From contig CM060183.1 in the NCBI GenBank assembly GCA_030549335.1, forward strand, positions 22,146,552 through 22,210,551: a stretch of 64,000 bases of DNA, written 5' to 3'. Below, piece after piece: positions 58,501 through 64,000 of this stretch. Position numbers and translations under genes: made by a program. Position 1 is the stretch's first letter. The number at the start of each line of letters is the position of its first letter. The DNA comes from Pontederia crassipes. Its lineage: Eukaryota; Streptophyta; Magnoliopsida; Commelinales; Pontederiaceae. A model generated the notes under the pieces. That model saw nothing but the letters and a program-made list of their open reading frames with translations. It did not search any database and was not told the origin of the DNA.

Positions 58501-60483
58501 GTGTATATTAAGGAAACAACACCATTAGCTGGCTCGTCAGCTGGTGCCATTGTCTGTGCTGTTATTGCTTCTGGAGAAAGCATGGAAGATGCCTTACGGG
58601 TGACAAAAGTTCTGGCTGAGGACTGTAGGCTTAAAGGGACGGCTTTTCGACTTGGGGTATGTAACAAAAATAAATCTGCGACTTTTGCTATTGTTAACCT
58701 TACAAGATAAATCAGATGCTTTTTTATATTTTTCTAGTTAAAACATTATTATTGACTGTTGGAATGAATTATTGAAAAGAAGTAAAATTATTTCCCATTT
58801 AATTGTTCTCAGCTTTTCGAAAATGATATTCTTTACTTAAACCTTCGGTTGCTTTGTCAATGGTTCAATCAATTGATTAATGTTTGTTTTAGATCCTTTT
58901 TCTTTCTTCAGTAACTTCATTCAGATCAGAACTTTGAGATATTTAATTTACTCTTATTTTTCTCTCTTTATTGGAAACTCCGCCTATGTTTTATAGCCGG
59001 TCCCAAGCCCGGATAAAGGAGGAGGGTTGTGTTAGGCCCCGACAGCCAACGTAAAACTCTGTCGAATCTTATGAACATGCATCAACGAATGCGGAATGAC
59101 GTCGTATGATCCATGTAGCCAACCCCACCTAGTGGGATAAGGCTTTGTTGTTGTTGTTGTTGTTGATCTATTCTCCTCAACTAGTGCTTCCTTTCAATCA
59201 CATAACCTGGTGGTCATCCTTTTTCCTCAAAAAAAGAACGAGTGCTTCATGGCGGTTATGGCCAGTTGTAGCATCCTTTGGTACATGATGTCTGATTGAG
59301 GAGAGGAGCTCTCCCTTATTTATCACATAAGTTTTTTCTTTATTGTTATATTTTTTTTTTTAGCCGACCCCACCTAGTGGGATAAGGCTTTGTTGTTGTT
59401 GTTGTTATAAACTTTTTTTAGGCTGGACCGCTGCATGAAGGGTAGTACTTAGCAGCGAGATAACTGGACACCTCTCACCAATGTTGTAAAACACGAAAAC
59501 CTGGATTGATCTATAGGTCAGGTTGCACCGGTCGAACTGAGTTAACACAGATGATAATAAATTAATATAAACTAATAAAATATGCAATAAATTAAAATAC
59601 ATGATAACACATAAGTCAGAGACATAAGACACATCACAAATACCAATGGTTAATTGGCGCACAAAAACACAATTTTTGTTAATTTTTTGCTCATTAACGA
59701 TTCACTCACCCAAACATGTGAACTAAATGCAATTTTCTTTAATGTTGCACCTCATATAGCAGTAACATCTAAAGTAACATGCAAAAGAAAAGAGGACCTG
59801 AAATCGAAAAAATTAACAGTACACAGTTACAGAAACCAACACAACCTTCTTGTTATTATTGTCTATTTATGTGCACGTATGCCACTTTGCTAGTTAATTG
59901 TCTTGATCGCATAGCTTGTATATAACTGGAAAAAAAAAGAGCTTAAAAAAATTGTAATCCAAATATGCCGTTTGAACTAGAACCAAAATCTGCAGCATGG
60001 CCTGAGATAAACACTCCTACTTAACTACTGGAGAAAAGGCTTCCGATGCCACGAAATCTATAATTCTTTAATGACTCGAAAATAATCAGAATTAGATCCA
60101 ACAATAATCTATGTACCCTTCCTAAGATTTTTCTTACAAAAAAAGCATTAATCTTTCTGTAGAATTTATCACTTTAGGTCGATTTCCTCTCTATGCCTGG
60201 TTTTGTAAGTAACAAAACAAGTAGCAGATAGACCATCAACCACAGAAAACTGGAAGCTTTCTGGCACGCCGCCGCAGGGCTCGCCTTGGCCGCCCGCCGG
60301 AGGGGCGAAACCAAGCTGCCCGCCGAAGAGGCGAAAACGAGAGTTTGGGCCTTGAGTCATGAGAGAAATTGAACTATGGATTCGCGGTAGGAAGCATACC
60401 CAGAGGAGTTCTCCGATTAGGTCCGGCCGTTGATCACCGACGTCGTCGCCTGGAGGAAGAAGCGAAGCGCCGTCGCTCTCCAA
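55561..60483 (-). CDS. Small plant coiled-coil protein, function unassigned
   Basis: Exons on -: 60400-60483 (start, MESDGASLLPPGDDVGDQRP), 57316-57421 (LSLETLLAYCELLLMDLSRI), 56987-57046, 56776-56848 (HLEKQNQLLMEAYRAMSHEL), 56628-56693 (VEEEMLMHKLYEVMKAEGLL) and 55561-55617 (stop TGA). The last four exons have canonical borders and join in frame. The phases between exons 1, 2 and 3 do not close, so at least one exon or border is missing from this model. The conserved part is a helical, probably coiled-coil segment rich in Leu, Met and Glu. I suspect likeness to maize KNOTTED1-binding protein KNB36, but this is from memory and weak. There are no membrane segments or catalytic motifs. The intron between 57.4 and 60.4 kb holds SINEs and a gene fragment. 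Confidence 0.7.
57219..57283 (+). mobile_element. 5'-truncated AU-type SINE
   Basis: GTATGATCCATGTAGCCGAC, then CCCACCTAGTGGGATAAGGC and six TTG units: the 3' end of the AU SINE family. It lies in the intron between the second and third exons of the - strand gene. Confidence 0.85.
57686..57871 (-). mobile_element. Full-length AU-type SINE with 16-bp target duplication
   Basis: On - it runs from ACTCCGCCTATGTTTTATAG through GCCGGTCCCAAGCCCGGATA and CCCACCTAGTGGGAAAAGGC to an imperfect TTG tail. A perfect target duplication, TGATATACTACATGCA, lies at 57670-57685 and 57872-57887, so the insertion is young. Confidence 0.93.
58495..58657 (+). pseudogene. Patatin-like phospholipase exon fragment
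   Basis: The + strand reads VYIKETTPLAGSSAGAIVCA followed by VIASGESMEDALRVTKVLAE and DCRLKGTAFRLG, then a donor-like GTATGT at 58657. GSSAG is the GXSXG nucleophile elbow of patatin-like acyl hydrolases, and the flanking words match one exon of plant patatin-like domain proteins. No other exon of that gene is visible nearby, and the glycine-rich oxyanion motif expected upstream is absent. It is therefore a captured or relict exon, lying antisense in the intron of the coiled-coil gene. Confidence 0.78.
58977..59165 (+). mobile_element. Full-length AU-type SINE
   Basis: Same sequence as the copy at 57686-57871 but on +, ending in a clean TTG tail. No clear target duplication was seen, so it may be older. 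Confidence 0.9.
59361..59407 (+). mobile_element. 5'-truncated AU-type SINE
   Basis: TAGCCGACCCCACCTAGTGG, then GATAAGGC and a TTG tail: the last ~45 bases of the family. It follows a T run. Confidence 0.82.
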
Positions 60484-61039
60484 CGTGGCCAGGGCAAACG
60501 CTGCAAGGGAAGGGTTTTTCTCTTTTTAGGGAGTTCGCTTCGCGATGCGTTTGATAAATATAAAAAGGTTATTTTTCTCCCTGTTTTTTTTCATGTCTCA
60601 TTTTAAATTTTAAATTTTAATCTATGTTATTTTATTTCTTCTGTCATTCAAACTTTTTGTTGTTACTTTTTTATTATTTATGAAATGCCATTGTTACGTT
60701 TACTCTTTTAATAAAAGAAAATTATAAAAAAATAATAATAAAATCACGAGCATAATATTGTATAAAATATGATTATTAGATAATACTTTTATCAATGTTG
60801 ATTATATTTATTTTAAAAATATTTTTATTCAAATAAGAATTAGAGGGAAAATATTAATTATTAATTATTAATTATTAAAAAGGAAATAAAAGAAATCTGA
60901 ATGGAACTTAATGCAAATTTGGAAATATTTACATATTAAAAATTAAGTTTAATGCACTTCTAGAACAAAAGGATTTTTTAAAGGAAAATAGTTATCTATT
61001 AAATTTAACTGAAATGTCACGATACATTAAATGAAGAAA
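60484..61039. other. Promoter side of the - strand gene and AT-rich spacer
   Basis: GC-rich sequence just before the start codon gives way to strongly AT-rich DNA. No other feature seen. Confidence 0.45.
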
Positions 61040-62090
61040 CTCCACGGATAAAGAGTTTTTCCAAAAAGTGTCGTTGAGCACAGAGCGGCCAAGAGTTGTC
61101 AAAAAATTGGCAGAGGCATTTGCCTCCCGAAAAACATGTGAGATATTCCATTTGACAAAATATTGAAGTATTGTGGTTTTTTCAAAAATAATGTTCCTAA
61201 TGCGCCAAGGGCAGATGTTGGGATCACGGATGATGCAAATAAGATTTTATGAATTAGTTTCGACGAGAAGGCGATCCACACCCAAAAGCTGACAACGACG
61301 TAGTCCCACAAGAATCCCCCATGCCTCTAATTCCAAGATTGAATCGGTCATTGTAATCATAGTCCCTACAGTGATAAGAGAACCATTAGAATCCTGAAGA
61401 AAAAACCCACTCCCCCACCCCACCCACACCCCTCGGCTCTCTACAGCAGGGATTCATCTGAGTTAAGTTTAACCCAACCGAGGGGTGAGGGATCCCACCG
61501 AATCCGAATAGGGCCTTGGGGGATATGTGCCTCAGGGCAGTGGATGTCGTCATACTCTTATAAACTCGTCAGCACCCTTTCCCAAACAGTCGAGATGGTT
61601 GCCGAATCGAATGGAAATGCAAGTCATTCCTTATACCCCACAACCCCAAAAGGAAAATGAAATGATAGATTGCAATTTAGATTTAGAGCTTGGATCCAAA
61701 TCAGAACCCTCGTAAGTCCAAGAACTAGTGTCCCAGGAGTCGAAGAACTCAAAGTTATAACCAAGATGGGACTGACATAAATTCCAAAATTGTCGAGCAG
61801 TGGAGCAATGAAAGAAAATGTGTAAAATAGTTTCCAAGTCCAAGCCACATAAGGTACAAGAGGGGTTAGAGTTTGGAGAGAAACGATGAATAACATCCAT
61901 GGTAGGCAGGCGCTTGTGGAACATCTTCCAAAGGAAAATATGGACCTTAGGGTATTGGGTACTTCCATATTCCGTTCTAATTTGGCCGTCCAAATCTTGA
62001 CAGGGTGTTGCGGCTGAGAAAATCATAGACTGAGGCAGCAGAATTAGTGCCTTGCAAATGCTCAGTCCAGACCCACTGATCATTATAGGC
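61040..62090 (-). pseudogene. 5'-truncated L1-type LINE: zf-RVT and RNase H remnant
   Basis: On - the order is FHKRLPTMDVIHRF and CTLCGLDLETILHIFFHC (zf-RVT, 61631-62083), then an RNase H-like end, DSILELEAWGILVGLRRC and LLVETNS (61247-61429). It is related to the LINE at 45-51 kb but clearly a different copy. Frameshifts separate the parts. Endonuclease and reverse transcriptase are absent, as expected from 5' truncation. A target duplication was not found. Confidence 0.82.
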
Positions 62091-62992
62091 TGACGGGGAT
62101 GCTGAGCAATTTTTAATCCTTGATATATTTATTAATGAGCATTATTTATTTGAATCATTGATAAATGAATTAATGAACAAGATATGCTCAGTATAAAAGG
62201 GGCCTCTGGTTGAAAGATATTCTAGTAAAATAAAATAATAGAACATCATATTCTATATTCTTATTTATTTGGATGAAAGAGAATAAAATTTTAAATATAC
62301 TATTTTGAACTAAAATATTTTATTACGAATAATTTATGTTTAATATATTAGTAATAATAATATAAAATCATAAGATTAAAAATAAAAGAACGATTGAAGG
62401 TAAAAAAAAATATCTATATTCTTCTTATTTTGAAGAATATCTTTATTCTTCTTATGAAAATAAACATAGCAATTTCGATGATTTTTTAGTGATTTTTCAT
62501 ATTTTTTTATGTTTGACCAAAATATTATTAAACCTTCGACATATTTCGAAGATAACATGATATTTTCTTGTTTATTCAAAGAAAAGACCACCCAATTTAT
62601 TAAATTAAAAAAATCATTAAAAAATATTTAAGTGAAAGAAAACTAGAGTTAATTTTTCATAATCATGTTTAGAATGATAATAAAAAATCATAAAAGAACT
62701 TTAAATAAAAATTATATCTATAATAGAAAAATGATGACTCATGCATTAATGTTATAAACAAAAATAAATAAGAAACAAGCCCCACTTATCCTTCCGTCCT
62801 TTTTTACCCCAAATATTTGTCCGAATTTCTAATTTTCTATTGTTTTATTCACTTTTTTTCCAATTTTTTTCTTATGCCCTAACCCCAACGCCTCTCTTTT
62901 CAAATCTCTATGTTCATTTTTTTTATTTTAACTATAAAAATTACCTACGTCCTGAATGATAATAAAACATGCTTTAAATGTCATTTGGACAA
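62091..62992. other. AT-rich intergenic DNA
   Basis: No coding signal seen. Confidence 0.5.
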
Positions 62993-63001
62993 TTCTATTA
63001 T

Positions 63002-63739
63002 GGATTTAATGGGGTCCTCCCCCCTACCCCTCCCCCATTCGCGTCTGTCGGATGGAGATCCGACGGGTGCAGATGATGAGCGTGATTCATATGATAAAAA
63101 CGGTTCGAACCGGTCAAAGTTGAACCTCTCCCTCTCTCCCTCGCCCTCTCCCTCTCTCTTCTCCCTCCCGCTCTCGCTCTTCCTCTCCCTCTCTCTTCTC
63201 CCTCTCTCTCTCGCTCGGCGTCTCCCTCTCTCACGATTTGGCCGTCCGACAGCCGATTTGGCTGCGGACGACCGGATTTGGCCGCCCGACGGTCGATTTG
63301 GCGCGATCGGCCACGGGCGGCTAGATCTGACCATCCGCGACCGATCTGGCTGCGGGTTGGTCAGATCGGCCATCCGGACGTCAGATCGGCCGCCCGGGCG
63401 GTCAGATCTAGCCACTCGCGGCCGATCTGGCTGCGGGCGGTCGGATTTGGTCGCCCGCGGCCGATTTGGGTGTGGCGACTAGATCCGGCCAACCGCTCGC
63501 AGCCGGCGGCCGATCGGAGATCGATCGCTCGTCGGTCGAGGATTCGCGACCGTCGACACACGGTGTCGCTGGTTCGCCATCGTTGTCATCTCTTCTTCGA
63601 TTTTTTTTGTGTTGAACCGCGCACATATTTTCCGTCGATGAACCAAACCGTCGGATTTTTCATATTAAACCACGCTCATCATCCGCGTCCGTCGGATCTT
63701 CATCCGATGGGCGCGGATGGAGCGACCCCCATTAAACCC
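63002..63739. mobile_element. Non-autonomous Mutator-like element (MULE) with long TIRs
   Basis: A perfect 9-bp target duplication, TTCTATTAT, flanks the element (62993-63001 and 63740-63748), as is typical for Mutator. Inverted repeats of about 100 bases form its ends: 63002-63105 pairs with about 63640-63739 (for example GGAGATCCGACGG against the complement of CCGTCGGATCTTC, and GATGATGAGCGTG against CACGCTCATCATC). There is no transposase. The interior has a CT-rich tract (63122-63236) and a GC-rich degenerate ~20-bp repeat with GATTTGGCTGCGG-like units (63237-63480). Confidence 0.88.
63237..63480. repeat. GC-rich degenerate minisatellite inside the MULE
   Basis: Repeated variants of CGATTTGGCTGCGGACG and CAGATCGGCCGCCCGG, about 20 bases apart, carried between the TIRs. 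Open frames through it on both strands are by-products of the repeat and the high GC. Confidence 0.7.
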
Positions 63740-63748
63740 TTCTATTAT

Positions 63749-64000
63749 TACAAACTAATTACCTACGGTCTTTAGCTATTGGTCTGTTCAGTCTAGGATT
63801 CATATGTTAATGTCGCTGCAAAGTGCAACCTTGCAACCAGAATCTTCATCCATCATTAACTTAATTGAGATAAAAATTAAGAGTTAATTAAAGATTACAT
63901 TCATAATTAATTAATAAGAAATTATTATGAGAGGCTAACTAAGATAGAAAGATAAATATTAACTTAGAATTGGTTTAAGAATCCAATTGAAATCAAATTT
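63749..64000. other. AT-rich DNA at window end
   Basis: No feature seen. Confidence 0.5.

Larger units (their letters stand above)
57422..60399 (-). other. Large first intron(s) of the - strand gene
   Basis: About 3 kb containing two full-length AU SINEs in opposite orientation, one truncated SINE and an antisense patatin-like exon. One further host exon is predicted here from the phase mismatch but was not found. Confidence 0.5.

Noticed and set aside
60169..60399. Extension of the first exon on - to codon 104
   Set aside because: A consensus donor (TGG/GTATGC) ends the exon at 60400; the further sequence looks like intron read-through.
62910..63482. 190-codon frame on + across the MULE
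   Set aside because: It starts outside the element, runs across the TIR, then through CT and GC repeats; no domain and equally open frames on the other strand.

Overview
This window is nuclear DNA of a flowering plant, very probably a monocot. It has GT-AG introns, plant-only gene families (a group I formin, a BTB-TAZ protein, an X8/GH17-like protein), AU-type SINEs, L1-type LINEs with an RNase H tail, and LTR retrotransposons primed by initiator tRNA-Met. The sharp GC rise at the 5' end of the formin gene fits a monocot. The species cannot be fixed from the sequence alone; there is no sign of organelle, bacterial or viral DNA.

Layout. 0-2.4 kb: 3' part of an interferon-related developmental regulator (IFRD) family gene on +. 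4.0-5.6 kb: a complete five-exon BTB/POZ-TAZ gene on +. 5.6-18 kb: a repeat nest with a LINE remnant, a deleted Ty3/gypsy chromovirus (8765-12336, TSD GGTTG) and a gag-only element on - (13543-17691, TSD ATACG). The last two seem to sit inside an older LTR. 21.2-26.0 kb: a complete four-exon class I formin on +. 27.3-37.1 kb: a young 8.5-kb Tekay/Del-like element (27904-36383, TSD GTTTT) inside an old LTR related to the gag-only element. 41.7-42.8 kb: a decayed X8/GH17-like gene. 45.1-51.1 kb: a full-length but mutated L1-type LINE on -, with a perfect 19-bp TSD. 55.6-60.5 kb: a small coiled-coil protein gene on -, whose large first intron(s) hold AU SINEs and an antisense patatin exon. 61.0-62.1 kb: a LINE fragment. 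63.0-63.7 kb: a 738-bp Mutator-like element with long inverted repeats and a perfect 9-bp TSD.

The host genes look functionally unrelated: actin nucleation, ubiquitin-ligase adaptor/transcription, transcription co-regulation, and an unknown coiled-coil protein. Most of the remaining sequence comes from transposons or is AT-rich intergenic DNA.

The most unusual structure is in the LTRs. Several unrelated LTR families each carry their own array of short palindromes or hairpins. The clearest is eleven cUUCGg tetraloop hairpins in the transcribed part of the young Tekay-like LTR. The next is an array built on the perfect palindrome ACCGGTCGACCGGT, just upstream of the TATA box in the gag-only element. 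Coordinates of exons, LTRs and target-site duplications were read by eye from the sequence; family names rest on motif recognition, not on a database search.
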